Shown piece by piece: positions 1-22,027 of a stretch of DNA of 64,000 bases. The stretch comes from Amoebidium appalachense (lineage: Eukaryota > Ichthyosporea). A program made the position numbers and the translations under genes. The stretch spans positions 4,712,001 through 4,776,000 of the forward strand of contig CAVNZM010000007.1 in the NCBI GenBank assembly GCA_963693365.1, in the 5' to 3' direction. Each line of letters starts with the position of its first letter. The first letter of the stretch is position 1. Under the pieces are notes generated by a model. The model had not been told where the DNA came from, did no database searches, and saw only the letters and a list, made by a program, of their open reading frames with translations.

Positions 1-445
1 ATTCCGGATTTGAGGTCCGGCACTAAAAAAGGTGCGTTCCATTCTGGGTTAGAAACGAAAACCGTTTTGATACGGGAATCACCTGATCTCTGCCGTCATT
101 CAGCCCAGCGCGTTCACAGTAGACTCCGAAACCGCTGGGGTTTTTTTTTATTTCAAAGCCCCGAGTACGTACATCCTCTCGGGCCCAACTTTACGGCACT
201 ATATTTCAATTTTCTCATTATCAAATATATAGTTATTTTAGGCTTTTTCATTAGTATCGCAAGAATATTTAGCGATTTTGATGTCATAAAACAACTAAGC
301 AACGTTTCGATGGTTTTTGATGCCTCACAAAATGGCCTTTGGTCCCCTCCAAATTCCGGATTTGAGGTCCGGCAAACAACGCATTATATATATTGTTAAT
401 CATTACCTTTCAAAGTTTTCGAAGTATCATGATCTCCACCATCCG

Positions 446-515
<70 letters not shown>

Positions 516-1967
516 ACACACACTTTGATAATGGACTGGGGGGAGAGGGGGGGTGGGGGGCGGGGGGGGGGGGGGGGGGGGGGGGCATGCACACTGAGCC
601 TAAAAACACACCTTATATTTATTACAGGAGGCCTGGAAAAACACAAAACTTCGAAAAACTTCATTTTTTGGAAGTCCTACAAGGTGGTAGAGTAGACTAC
701 GGTAGTCACGGTGCCCGGGGCTGGGGCCGGACTGCCAGAGAAAAAAGCCTTTTGAGTTTTGGCATATTATGCGTGACGTCACTCGCACTATCCATACGCG
801 TATGTATGATACATACCGGCTAGCTGCATCCGTTTTCTTAGTTCGAAGAAAGAAGAAAAAAGATATCTTATGTATGATAAAATATACTCACTAATTAACA
901 TTTTATAATAACCGTTGCATAGTATTGCAGTTTGCCGCTGCCTGAGACATCAAAGCACTTTGAAGCAAGCTGCTAGAACCAGATAGCAAGTGTACTGTAG
1001 TGTGTGGGAAAGCCTTATGCTTTTTGTAGCCAATCCAAACTTTCCTATGATAAAGGGTGCAAAAGATGTTGAAAGTGACTATAATGGAGAAATCACACAA
1101 GCTTTCAGTGATTTATTAACATTTTTGCAATCTGAGTCTGTGCGTGGGAATAACTTTAAATATTAAAAGTAAAATATAAAAATTTGTGTGATATCAATGA
1201 GGCCGTAACACTGCGGCCTTCTCCAGGCCGGGAGCCTGGACCAGACTGCCTGGTGATGAATGAGGACTTGTGTGTAACGTGTAACTTTGAAAGCTGGTAC
1301 GTGATTGCTTCAAAGTCACGGGTTGGCCATAGATGCAAACCCCCTGGAATGTTTGTTGGCCTCTGCACGGTTCAAAATATCAAGCTGTTAACGACAATAC
1401 AGTACTGCCGTGATTTGCATTATTCATATATAAATTATAAACTTGCAAATATTATGGGTATTGTGCATAAATCAGCGCCTATATTGTCTTATCAACGTTA
1501 TCTTCCAGATTCATATATGCGGGCAACACAGCAGACAGGTGCGTGGGAGGGCCCGGCCCCGGGCCAGATCGATCGCGGTATGCGAGCTTCGCCAAATCTG
1601 CATGATTATCAGCAAACTTCAAAATGAGGAACACACCGAATATGTCTGTCCTGCGTTTTGGATTTCATTAAGGATCATTCTTTTAAAATTGTCATGTTAT
1701 AAGCACATTCAATACTTCAAGGTGCGCACAGCGCAGACCGGAGAGGCTGGAGTGCCTTGGAATATTCTAGCACGTTCCAATTGGCTACATGCTCTTACCA
1801 ATAGCATTCTTGACAAATAGAGATTTGCCGCGCTCAAGGCGATATCTGCTTTGGCACTGGTTGGCTACAGATCAGGTACTCTGATAGCCTGTGCATGTCT
1901 CAGTTTGTCTATAAATGCCAACCGTGCTCCACATGAAGCTATACAAGAAGTGTCGAAATAACTGAAA
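1..1967. other. Spacer with no recognised gene
   Basis: No coding region could be supported here. The stretch holds a 22-bp direct repeat (1-22 and 353-374), a long poly-C run followed by (CA)n at 446-522, a poly-G run at 541-585, and a perfect CRE palindrome TGACGTCA at 774-781. The longest non-repetitive open frame (1184-1627, 147 codons) has no recognisable domain. The last 200 bases look like the promoter of the gene at 1968. Confidence 0.6.
1777..1916 (+). promoter_or_regulatory. CCAAT and TATA elements upstream of the PPP1R3-like gene
   Basis: A palindromic CCAATTGG lies at 1777-1784 and a TATA-like TCTATAAAT at 1908-1916, about 50 bases before the ATG at 1968. Spacing and order suit a simple TATA-type core promoter. 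The transcription start is inferred, not seen. Confidence 0.45.
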
Positions 1968-2574
1968 ATGTGTATGGCTGGGTATAATCTAGAACGGCGC
2001 GTTTCCTTTGCGCCTGAGGTCTATGTAAAAGAGTATGACACCACACAGGCACCACGGTTTTGTGGGGAACACACACACATGAAGCTAGCGGCAAGATTTG
2101 TCAATTCAGCGAGTACCTTGCTAAAGAGTAGCTTGAGCAGCCCCAAGACACAACCGAAGTGTGAGCCTTATGCACCACGAGTGGAGCCTGTGGGCAGACG
2201 AGACGTAGTGCTCAACACAGAGCGCTGTTTGGACACAACCGCCCACTGCTCGCTGGCCCGCGTCAGATTCGATTCGCGTGCGTCTAGACTGGTTGGCACA
2301 GTGCAGACGCGGAACGTGGGCCACACACGAGCACACACGGAGGTGTTTGTGCGTGTCACCTACGACTCATGGGCCACGTACCAGGATGTCCCGGGCGCGC
2401 TTTGTGCTCGGGTGCTCTTCTGTCGTGGACGTCTATGCGTTCGCCATACCGGTGCCGGGCTACCTGCTGGTTGGGCATAGTGTTGAGTTTGCCGTGTGCT
2501 GTAAGGCCTCGCACGCCACTTACTGGGACAACAACAGCGCTGCAAACTACCGTGCCAAAGTGGTTGAGCCATAG
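1968..2574 (+). CDS. PP1 glycogen-targeting regulatory subunit (PPP1R3/Gac1-like, CBM21) with an internal frameshift
   Basis: Members of this family bring protein phosphatase 1 to glycogen, where it activates glycogen synthase and inactivates phosphorylase. The N-terminus carries RRVSFA, a good RVxF PP1-docking motif. Further on comes the CBM21 signature: GTVQTRNV, then VTYDSWATYQDV, then after a frame change VDVYAFAIPVPG, VEFAVCC, and finally YWDNNSAANYRAK, the hallmark WDNN-NYR end of CBM21. The first frame (from ATG 1968) covers the motif and the first half of the domain. The second half, ending at TAG 2572-2574, is in the +1 frame relative to it. The switch falls near 2384-2400, around a CCCGGGCGCG run. 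No AG lies between a usable GT and the new frame, so an intron does not explain it. Possible causes are a one-base assembly error, a programmed +1 shift or a decaying gene. No intron is needed elsewhere. Confidence 0.72.
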
Positions 2575-3469
2575 AGACTGTCGTGAACGAATGAATCCCC
2601 TTTTTGACGGTGGTGTGTAGGCAATTTTTTTTTGATCGTTTTGTTGTCTGCCTGCCCTCTTTGGTGTGCACCGGCCCCACGAGCGAACTCCTTTGTACAT
2701 AACCGATTCTCTCGTTGCCCGTGTAAAGGGATGCCTGGACCTTCAGATATCGGATTTTCTTACGCGCGCGCGCGCGTATTGATTTGTATTGTGGCGCGCG
2801 TATTGATTTGTATTGTACTGAACGTATGCACGAATGTTTTTTTGCTAGCAGTGAGACACTACTGTTGAATATGAGTATGAAGTGTACAGGCGACTGGTTT
2901 TCGCTTTTCGAAGTTTTTCCTTTCCCAGCAGGTACTGGGGCTATGAGCTATCAGGATGGAAATAAACATTCCTGCATCCTCACCTACGCGGTTATCACTT
3001 ACCAAGTACCTCAAGTACTTGGATACACGGGGCCAGGCTGACCGGGGGTTTATACCACTGAACAGCCCCCCCCTCTCACACCCTCTTTTCCCTGTCCTCT
3101 CTAAAACATAAACACACTGCTTGGTAACCGTTAAAGATATGTATGCGTAGCCGGACACAACCCATCAAATCTTCCAAACGCACAGTGGTATAACACTTCT
3201 GGTAACACACTTTTTTTTTTTTTTATGAGAGCAGCTGGACTTGCTATGTTCCATTTGCACCATGGTAGATGACGTTGTTATGACGTAACTGATGCCCCTT
3301 TAGCCAATCAGCAGGCCGAATTTGTTTTCCCCACAGTGATCATCTGAGTGACCATTCAAGTTCAACCCATGGGACTCCCTTGTTGTTCACATGTGGGACA
3401 TGTCTGTGCCTGTGACAGCCCAGCCGCCTACGAGTTGAGACCTGCACTGGCCTGAAGAGTGTCGGCACT
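2575..3469. other. Spacer between the PPP1R3-like and ILKAP-like genes
   Basis: It holds an alternating GC stretch and a short tandem duplication at 2765-2820, where GCGCGTATTGATTTGTATTG appears twice. An AATAAA at about 2959-2964 could serve the upstream gene. Promoter-like elements of the next gene lie at 3270-3308. No coding region is recognised. Confidence 0.55.
3270..3308 (+). promoter_or_regulatory. Two CRE-like half sites and a CCAAT box upstream of the PP2C gene
   Basis: TGACGTT at 3270-3276 and TGACGTA at 3281-3287 are followed by GCCAATCA at 3303-3310, about 160-200 bases before the proposed ATG at 3470. These match bZIP and NF-Y consensus sites. Function is inferred only from position. 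Confidence 0.4.
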
Positions 3470-9342
<5,873 letters not shown>

Positions 9343-10335
9343 ATGGGCCCAGCTATTGCGAATATAAAAACCGACAAAGTATAGGTGCGCTATAATCATA
9401 TAGAATCTATAAATTATGGGCCCATGTGGCCATGTGTAGGTTGCTGTATGGGCCTAAACGGTCATAGCTATAGGTGGCATGGGTCAGGACACCGTGGGGC
9501 TATGAGTAGCAGCAAGCAGCTTAGATACTCGATTAGAAGGGATGGGGGTGTTTCGGTACGGGTATCTGGTTGCTGGCGGGGAGGGTTGGGTCTTGGTGTG
9601 TGTGAGGTAGCGCTGTGAGGTCCAGGCATGGGCTGAAATATAAACGAATGAGCGTGAAGTGTTGGCGTGGCCAAATGGAAGCCACAGCTGCAGAGAAAAT
9701 AAGCTTTGATGTATTGAAAAACTCGTCTCCAAACCAGCCTCTTCCCCCCCCCCCCCCTCCCCCCGGTGCGAGTGCGCGCACACATAGATGTGCACATATG
9801 TACACACAAACACACAGTAATACACACACGCACGCACACACACACACACACGCACACACATACAAACAACCACCCTTGCCGCCAGGACAACACACGTAAC
9901 GCGAGCGGGTGCACAAGTAAACACAGCCTTCAACACCACACCTACCACCACCGCCACATGTACACTACTCTCACACACACACAACCACCACCACACACAA
10001 ACACACACACGCACATTTTGAACAACACAAATGCCCGAAAGCCCCCATTGCCCACTTGCCACGTACCCACACACACGGCCTGTGCAGCCACGTGCACGAC
10101 ATATTGTTTGGGGATATATTTACCAGTCATGCCACCAGGGCCATCTATTTATAGCCGCCAATCACATCACATCATTGCCCTGCCCGGCCAGCGGGCACCC
10201 AGGAACCACTGGTCCCTATTTTATCGTCGTTACGGCGCCTCCCAGCACACGCCTATCTGTCCATATGCAACATACAATCATGCCCCCCCCCCCCCCCCCC
10301 CCCCCCCCCCGGACACACACAACACCCACACACTA
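9343..10335. other. Convergent spacer between the PP2C and DNAJC25-like genes
   Basis: The two genes point at each other here. The region carries poly-C at 9743-9763, a CA-rich block at 9776-10020 and poly-C at 10280-10311. No coding region recognised; both 3' UTRs should end within it, but no clear AATAAA was found. Confidence 0.55.
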
Positions 10336-10588
10336 TTACTGCCTCTTCTTGTACTTCTTGTATCGTTTGGCCTCTGATGGGCTCAGGAAGTGGTTGATGA
10401 CTGCCTCCTCTTGCTCTTCCTGTGTGCACACCAACGTCAGACACGTACAGAACATGCATGTGCACACATGTACACGCAGACACTACCCCAAACACCCGCA
10501 CATCACACACACACGGTCACCTCCTCTTCTCCTCACCCCCCTGCCACACAAACCCGCACATGCACGAACGAACGGACGGATGCACACG

Positions 10589-10635
<47 letters not shown>

Positions 10636-11269
10636 ACCCACCCACCCACCCACACACGCACCCACCTTGTAAGCTGCGTGGTTCTCAGGCACCCAAAGCT
10701 CCCTCATGATCAGCTCATCCCTCTGCTCCTGGCTGTGCCGTGCCCAGTTCTTCTCACTAATATACAATGCCTTTCTGGTCAGGTAGTTGCGCTCATACTC
10801 GTTGTAGGGTTCACCTCGTGACCGCCGGTGGTACCACCTGAATCGTGAAAAGTGAGAAAAAAAAGGGGGGAGGGGGAGGGGGGGGATTTCAATGCGCCAT
10901 CAAGTATGAAGTACACATTGACAAAGGGGGGGGGGCAGATGCTTGTGTGTACAGACGTTGCACGTGTACACTCCCCTGGGCAAGAGAGACAAGAAAAGTG
11001 CAGCATGTGTGTGTTTATGATGTGTACTGATTGGGCAGAGGGGTGACTTATTAGGCCTAGCTGGGGTGGCTGGCACACAGTGGCATGTCATCACATGCCC
11101 CAACCATGGACACAGCCCGTTTGTGTTCAGGAGCAGTGCACGTGTATGCTCGTGCCGCAGTGCAGGTGTAGTGTGCACATGTGCATGTTTGTTTGCACGT
11201 GCATGTGTGTGTATGGTGTGTGTGTGTGTGTGTGCATGGGTTGTGCGTGTGTGTGTGTGTGTGCATGGG

Positions 11270-11317
<48 letters not shown>

Positions 11318-11455
11318 ATGGGTCGTGTGTGTGTGTGTGTGTGTGTGAGTGAGTGTGTGTGTGCATGGGTCGTGTGTGTGTGTGTGTGTGAGTGAGTGAG
11401 TGTGTGTGTGTGTGTGCATGGGTCGTGTGTGTGTGTGTGTGTGTGTGTGCATGGG

Positions 11456-11504
<49 letters not shown>

Positions 11505-11527
11505 TGTAAGCATGTGTGCATGGGTTG

Positions 11528-11558
<31 letters not shown>

Positions 11559-11665
11559 GTGTATGTGTGTGTGTGTGTGTCTGTGTGTGTGCATGTAAGC
11601 ATGTGTGTATGGTGTGTGTGTGTGTGTGTGTGTGTGTGTGCATGGGTAAGCATGTGTGCATGGGT

Positions 11666-11741
<76 letters not shown>

Positions 11742-11805
11742 TGTAAGCATGTGTGTATGGTGGGCGTGTGTGTGTGTGTGTGTGTGTAAGCATGTGTGCA
11801 TGGGT

Positions 11806-11872
<67 letters not shown>

Positions 11873-11935
11873 ATGTAAGCATGTGTGTATGGTGGGCGTG
11901 TGTGTGTGTGTGTGTGTAAGCATGTGTGCATGGGT

Positions 11936-11972
<37 letters not shown>

Positions 11973-12020
11973 GTATGTGTGTGTGTGTGTGTTTGTGTGT
12001 GCATGTAAGCATGTGTGTAT

Positions 12021-12056
<36 letters not shown>

Positions 12057-12132
12057 GGTAAGCATGTGTGCATGGGTTCTCTCTCTCTCTCTCTGTATGT
12101 GTGTGTGTGTGTGCATGTAAGCATGTGTGTAT

Positions 12133-12172
<40 letters not shown>

Positions 12173-12191
12173 GGTAAGCATGTGTGAATGG

Positions 12192-12238
<47 letters not shown>

Positions 12239-12244
12239 GTGTAT

Positions 12245-12287
<43 letters not shown>

Positions 12288-13038
12288 CACATGTGCGTGC
12301 CTGCACTTGTATCGATGTGCATGTGTGCACTTGTGTGTGTGTGTTTGTGTGCGTGTGCAGCACACAAAAGCTTGTGCACCCAATTGCAACCAGGAATCGA
12401 ATCAAGCCAACTGAAAACACAGGGGACCACCACTATCTTTGCCCTTCCCTCCTTCCCATCAGCCCCATCTACTTCTCATCTCCCACCCACCCCACCTCAT
12501 CAATCAACAGTTAAACACCCCCATAACCACACCCCCGCCAGACTCCTTCTCATCCCCCCCCCCCCCCCCCTCCCCCCCTTCTCCTCACTCTCGACCTTCG
12601 TATCCGACCAAGTGCCCCCCCCCCCCCTCCCCCTCCCGCCATTCTCCCCCCTCCCCCCCACACACACTCCTCCTCCTCCTCCCCCCTTCCCCCCTCACCT
12701 GATGTACTCCACAATGGTCACAGGCAGCCACACCGGGTACGTGAGTATTTTGCACCACAGCACATCCCCCCATGCACACTGCTCCAGGTTGGCCTCCACC
12801 GCCATCTCCTCACCGTACAGGGAGAGAATAGCCTGCACAGGTAAAGTGTCACCACCACAGTAAACACTCTTGCTTGCTTGCTCGTCCAACAACCCCCCCT
12901 CTTCCCCCCCCACAAACACCCACATACACCACCCCACCCCCATCCAGCCTTCCCTTCCCCTCCCAGCCCCCTCAATACAGGGGTTCTCAGAAATGCATTT
13001 GACCACCCTGCATGCCCTCCCTCCCTCCCTCCCTCCCT

Positions 13039-13084
<46 letters not shown>

Positions 13085-13085
13085 A

Positions 13086-13116
<31 letters not shown>

Positions 13117-15080
13117 CATACCTCTCAAGTCTCCCCCGTCTTTCCGTTTCCTAACCCATAAATGCAAAAACTCACCCTTTTTCAAACCCCCAAAAGAAAA
13201 TCATTCCCTAATCTCCCGACCCACACAACCTTTCAGCAACCACACACACATATCCATTGCTGGCCAAGACACTGACACCTACGCACATCCATTAAATCCA
13301 CACACCATCCCCCCCCCCCCCCCCCCCCCTCCCCCCACACACCCCCCCCCCCCCCCCCCCGTGCCACCTATACAGCTCACAAACCACCCCTCGAACCAAT
13401 TCCCCATTGCCTCGTCCCCAGCCCCATATATCCTCCCTCCCCCCACCCCCACCCCCCCCCCCCCCCCCCCCCCACACACACACCCCAGACACACACACAC
13501 ATACCCCTCCCGCTCAAGCCACCCCTACCCTCGATTCTTCCCAGCCACACACCTGCCTATCCCCCCCCCCCCCCCCCCCCCCCACCACCACCACCATCAC
13601 CCCCTTCTCCCCCCCTCCTTCTCTCACCTTTATCTGGTCCTGTTTGGGCAGATCCTTCCCCTTATCCGTCTTGACCAATGCCCCATATCCCTCCCTCTCC
13701 GCCCTAGTCACATAGTGGCGTAGGATCTTATCATCGGCCCCCAGTGCCCCACTCAGGTTGTGCACATAGGACCAGTTGACAAAGTAGTACTGGCCCAGGG
13801 AAATCAGGGTGAACAGCACAAACAGCACCTGTGCACACAGTCAGTATGTGGCTAGTTGATAGGCACAGGGGGGTGTCCTTGTGTTAGTGCTGTAAAGGTT
13901 GAACACTGCTTCTCGGTACCATAGCCCCGTTTAACCCCCTCCCCCTCCCCCACTGCAGGACACACACACACACACTCACCAAATTGCCCACTACAATCCT
14001 CCCCCTCCCCTCGCTCCCCCCCCCCCCCCCCCCCCCCCCGCCGGTATCATTATCACCCCTCACCTCCCCTGCCCCCTTTCCCCCCTACCCCCCCGGCTGG
14101 CCCCAGCCCCCTGGCACATCCGCCCACTTGCCCACCCAGTTTTCCTTATTGGCCCATCCCCCCCCCTCCCCTCCACCCCTCCACCCCCCCCCCCCCTAAC
14201 CCTAAGCACCGCCAATCTGGCGCCCACGACCCACCCACCCCCCATGCCACCATACAATGACCGCATAGAGAGCACCAAGAGATAGCACTATGCAGGGGCA
14301 CGTACAGCCCAGACATTCAGCTGCTGGCTGACCCTTGTCCTGTGGTAGTACCACCAGTGGCGGAAGAACTCATCAGGGTTGGCCAGCAGGTGGTCGTAGT
14401 TCTTGCGGGACTCATCCTCCTTGAGTGTCTCGTAGGCTGCAGTGAAAACGTGTGTGTGAGTGCACTGGATGCAGGCCTGATGTGCACAAGTGTGTACGTG
14501 CCTGTGTGTGTGTGTATGTCGGCCTGCATGTGGCCTAGGTGTGTGTGTCTGCTGGTGTGTGGCCTACGTATGTGTGGAGCCTTTTCCATGAATCGAGACC
14601 CCGGCACACGGGGAGGGAAGGGACAGGGGGCATGGGGGAGAAGGGGGGGGGGGGAAGCTCGTCTGTCTGGGGCTGCATGAAGTTGCACATGCACAGTGTG
14701 TGGCCTTGTGTGTCGTGTGCGATATGGCTGTGTGTGCAAGCATAGACATGGTTGTGTGTGGCTCGATATGCACGTATAATGGATCGTGTGACTGTACATG
14801 CACAGGCCTGTGTGTGTGGTCTGAACATAGCCCATGGAGGCCCATACGCTGTGCCCGTGTCTCCCCGTGTGTGCACGTGCCCCCCACCTATGCGTATTCT
14901 GTGCCACTCCTTCTGCAACTCTGCATATGTGGCCGGGTCTTTCATGGCCTCCGGGTTCTTGTCTGGGTGTCTTTCTTTCTGGAGCTTTCGGTAGACACGG
15001 GCAATATCCTTTTTGCTGGCTTTGGCGTCCACCTGAAGTGGCAGGTAGGTGTGTGGTGTGTGTGTGCGCGCGCGTGTGCA

Positions 15081-15129
<49 letters not shown>

Positions 15130-15142
15130 GTGCGCGTGCGTG

Positions 15143-15199
<57 letters not shown>

Positions 15200-15985
15200 T
15201 TTGTGTTGTTGTTTGTGTGCGTGTATTGTGTGTGTGTCGTGTGTGTGTGTTATGTGTATGTGTTATGTGTGTGTCGTGTGTGTGTGTGCGTGCGCATGTG
15301 GGCAGACGAGCGTGTGGGTGTTCATGTGCGTGTGTGGGCGTGCGTGTGTGGGTGACGAAGGGTGGTTAGGCTGGATGTGGATTTTCTTGAATATGCCTGT
15401 CTTTCCCGTTGCTTGTGTGCTATGCGATTGCTTTTGTACATTTGTGCAAGCAAGCACGCACCCGAAATCGGAGCGTAGTGTTAGTTTCGGTGTGGCACAC
15501 AAAGAGTGGGGGCCGGGCAGACCACCTGTCACACGATTTGCTCCCTCGACAGTTGAATACAAAGAGTTCGCTGCCCATAAGAAATGACATACTTGTAGCT
15601 AGTGCAAGAAGGACGATCTTCAGAACCCAACCTAGTCCCGAGCAAATATGTTCTTGGTTTCACCAACCATGGGAGATCCCACGTGTGAAATTGAAGCTGC
15701 CAAATGACCGACATCCTGTAAGTAGCAGCAAAGACAGGCATGATTCGTTATTATAAGCACAGATTTATGCGGCAAAAACGGAGGAAAGAGACCCTTTATT
15801 GGGAGGCGGAGGGGGGGAGGGGCGGGGGGGGAGGGGGAAGGGGGGGGGAGTGGAGGAAGACTCACGCCCAAGACATCGTAGCAGTTCTGCTTGCCGCAGT
15901 ACATACCCTCGTACAGCGCGTCCACACACACACACCCCAGCAGCAGCAGCAGCAGCAGGCTGCCCAATCGCCCCCGTAACCTCAT
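10336..15985 (-). CDS. DNAJC25: DNAJC25-like ER-membrane J-domain protein
   Basis: A type III DnaJ protein predicted to recruit Hsp70 (BiP) at the ER membrane. Exons in transcript order: 15985-15866, 15032-14888, 14436-14306, 13828-13628, 12832-12699, 10837-10666, 10419-10336; phases join to about 328 residues (human about 360). Residues 1-23 form a signal peptide with a run of seven Leu codons. Then come YEGMYCGKQNCYDVLG, the match to LVEGLYCGTRDCYEVLG that marks DNAJC25, and the J domain with RHPDKN (HPD intact) and AYETLKEDESRKNYD. One hydrophobic span (VLFVLFTLISLGQYYFV) and a second around LWCKILTYPVWLPVTIV suggest two membrane segments. The C-terminus IMRELWVPENHAAYK and EAKRYKKYKK match the conserved tail. 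The J domain is split over exons 1-3. The start lies 428 bp from the divergent TRAPPC2 gene. Confidence in family is high; exon ends may be off by a base. Confidence 0.92.
10886..11040 (+). repeat. Degenerate copy of a dispersed repeat in DNAJC25 intron 5
   Basis: Starts directly after poly-G and aligns with the family start (AATGCGyCAwmAAGTAyGAAGTACACA). Similarity fades after about 50 bases but GATGTGTACTGATTGGGCAGAG near the end resembles the family GCAGAGCCC region. Confidence 0.5.
11200..12290 (+). repeat. Compound (GT)n/(CT)n minisatellite in DNAJC25 intron 5
   Basis: From 11511 to 12235 a unit of roughly 130 bp recurs about six times: AAGCATGTGTGCATGGGTT, a (CT)n run, GTATGTGTG, a (GT)n run, GCATGTAAGCATGTGTGTAT and GGTGTG. 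Upstream, 11215-11460 has (GT)n broken by GCATGGGTCGTG. On the other strand it reads as a 400-500 codon His/Thr-rich frame, which is an artefact. Confidence 0.9.
12540..13600 (-). repeat. Poly-C rich blocks and a C(n)A(n) tract around DNAJC25 exon 5
   Basis: Poly-C runs lie at 12556-12570, 12617-12626, 13041-13073 (continuing as poly-A to 13102), 13310-13360, 13440-13474 and 13561-13583. Exon 5 at 12699-12832 is embedded between them. Confidence 0.85.
15050..15300 (+). repeat. (GT)n block next to DNAJC25 exon 2
   Basis: Read on the gene's strand this is (CA)n leading into the acceptor of exon 2 (CTTCAG at 15033-15038). Confidence 0.9.
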
Positions 15986-16413
15986 GTTTGTTAAGAAACA
16001 GCGCCGGGTGACCCCCGGTGGTTTGATGCAACCTGAGAGGAGAGAAGGGGTTGTGGCGGGCAAAGGGATTGATGTGTTGCCAAGGAGTTGTGGGAACTTT
16101 GGAACAGAGGACCAAGTCTTAAATAAATATCGGGATATTTAAGGGCCCCTTAAGATGTGTGGCCGAAAATTTTAGATGGCAGTGTAAGTAGGTGTGCAAT
16201 TTGTCTTGTTTATTTTAGGTTTTGAAGAGGTTACTGACCGGCCTTCGAACATAAACTTCGAGTCAAGTACGTAGGTTTGTTTTAGGTGTTATACATATGT
16301 CCGGTGAAGCAAGTATAGACATACGCCCTTGTTAGCTATTGCTTCCAGTAACAACTGAGCAGAGGCACGCACACCTCCACCACACGCACACAGAGCCGCC
16401 CGCACCAGCCACT
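15986..16413. promoter_or_regulatory. Divergent promoter region of the DNAJC25-like and TRAPPC2 genes
   Basis: 428 bp separate the two start codons. The sequence is mixed and free of long microsatellites. It contains an AT-rich palindromic stretch near 16121-16153 (AAATATCGGGATATTTAAGG and GGCCCCTTAAG). No clear TATA box for either gene was identified. Confidence 0.5.
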
Positions 16414-20519
<4,106 letters not shown>

Positions 20520-20762
20520 TGCTACACTTCTTTTACTATCGTATGGTGGTGGTTGTTGCTTTTATGTGCATGTGTGCACACGCCAAACCGGGTTTAAGAG
20601 GCCACGTATGATTGGCTGTGTCAGTGCTTGGAAGAAAAAAGACTAGTTGTAAGGATGCCAGTGTGATGGTGCGAGATGGTTTTTTTTTTTTTTTTTTTTT
20701 TTTGGGGGGGGGGGGGGGGGAGGGGGGAGGGGAGGGAGGGGGGGACAGGGGGAGGTGTGTGT

Positions 20763-20793
<31 letters not shown>

Positions 20794-21039
20794 GGTTAGC
20801 TCTTCCGGTTTGTTACGAATGTTAGCAAGACCTCACATGGTTGAGATAGCCTATGAGGCCACATGTACACATATCTGAGGGCCCAACACACAGTCTGCAT
20901 GAATGAATACAAACGACACTGATATGATGGATTCTCCTGATCGGACTGACATTCCCCGATTCGGAAGGTGTTTAGTGTACTCTATGGCGTTTTACCCACC
21001 CCCCACCCCCCCCCCCCCCCCCCCCCCCCCCCCAGCCCC

Positions 21040-21166
21040 CGGAGGGCTCTGCCTGTGGAGCATTCTCTTTCATTGTTGCAAAATGCATTGTGGTGTCTGT
21101 CATGGATGGGCACTTTGTCCTCTGTAACAGCATTATGACCGGCATCCCCCCCCCCCCCCCCCCCCC
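21040..21166 (-). repeat. Degenerate dispersed-repeat copy, reverse orientation
   Basis: GAGGGCTCTGCCTGTGGAGC and TTGCAAAATGCATTGTGGTG align with the family's GATGGGCTCTGCTTATTATG and TTGCATTCTGCATCGTG. The end runs into poly-C at 21147 (GCATCCCCC). Confidence 0.5.
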
Positions 21167-21374
21167 CTCCTTTCGAACCAAATTGAAGTAATGGCTTCAA
21201 CATGGCAACATTACATGCATGCACACGCTCGCTTGCGCGCGCACACACACAGATGCAACGAACACGCGCACGCGCGCGCGCGTGTGCACACACACACACA
21301 CACACACACACATCTGTACCGTAACACACACCTATGCGCGCGCGCACACACACACACACTCACACACACTCACA

Positions 21375-21426
<52 letters not shown>

Positions 21427-22027
21427 GTGCTGCCGGATTTCTCTCTCCCCCCCCCCCTCCCCCCCTCCCCCCTCTCTCTCTCCCCCTCTCCCTCTCTTTC
21501 TCCCACTCTCGTTCTCTCTCTCCCCCTCTCTTTCTCCCCCCCGAATTCTAGATCTCTCCCGTGCGCTCCCCCCTCCTCCCCCCTCTCTCCCAGTGTGTAT
21601 CTTTCCACGTGATCCTGAGCTCGTACACACGTTTCACTATGATAATGCATAATGGATGTTTGCCGAAGTTGCTGGTCCTATTCGCTAATTAGTAAGTCTT
21701 GAATACACGTGAAATGGAGGGCGGGGGAGGGCCGGGCTCCTCCTCTTCCCCCAAGGTAACCCCAGGGGGTGGGCGGTTACCCCCCTCCCACCACTCTCTC
21801 CTCCAACCACCCTCTGGGGTGAGATGAACCCACCTGTCTGGTACATGGGGTCCTCCCCCCTCCCCCCCCCCCCCCCCCCCCCTCCCCCCCTCCCTCTCCC
21901 CCTGCTGCACGATGAGTCAAACGTTCCTCTCCCCCGTGACCCCACGTAGCACCCATTCCCCCTATTCGTTACGATCAGTGCTTACAGTTATCATATTTCG
22001 GCGCCAACGTTATCGTGCACATTGTGC

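Noticed and set aside
774-781. CRE palindrome as a promoter element of the PPP1R3-like gene
   Set aside because: It is almost 1.2 kb upstream with no supporting elements, and TGACGTCA also occurs inside coding exons of SGPP and BET, so chance is likely.
1184-1627. 147-codon open frame as a gene
   Set aside because: No recognisable domain, no promoter or splice context, and composition like the surrounding spacer.
10900-12433. Minus-strand open frames of 420-506 codons rich in His, Thr and Arg-Glu
   Set aside because: They are translations of (GT)n/(CT)n repeats across an intron of the DNAJC25-like gene; no non-repeat sequence is conserved.
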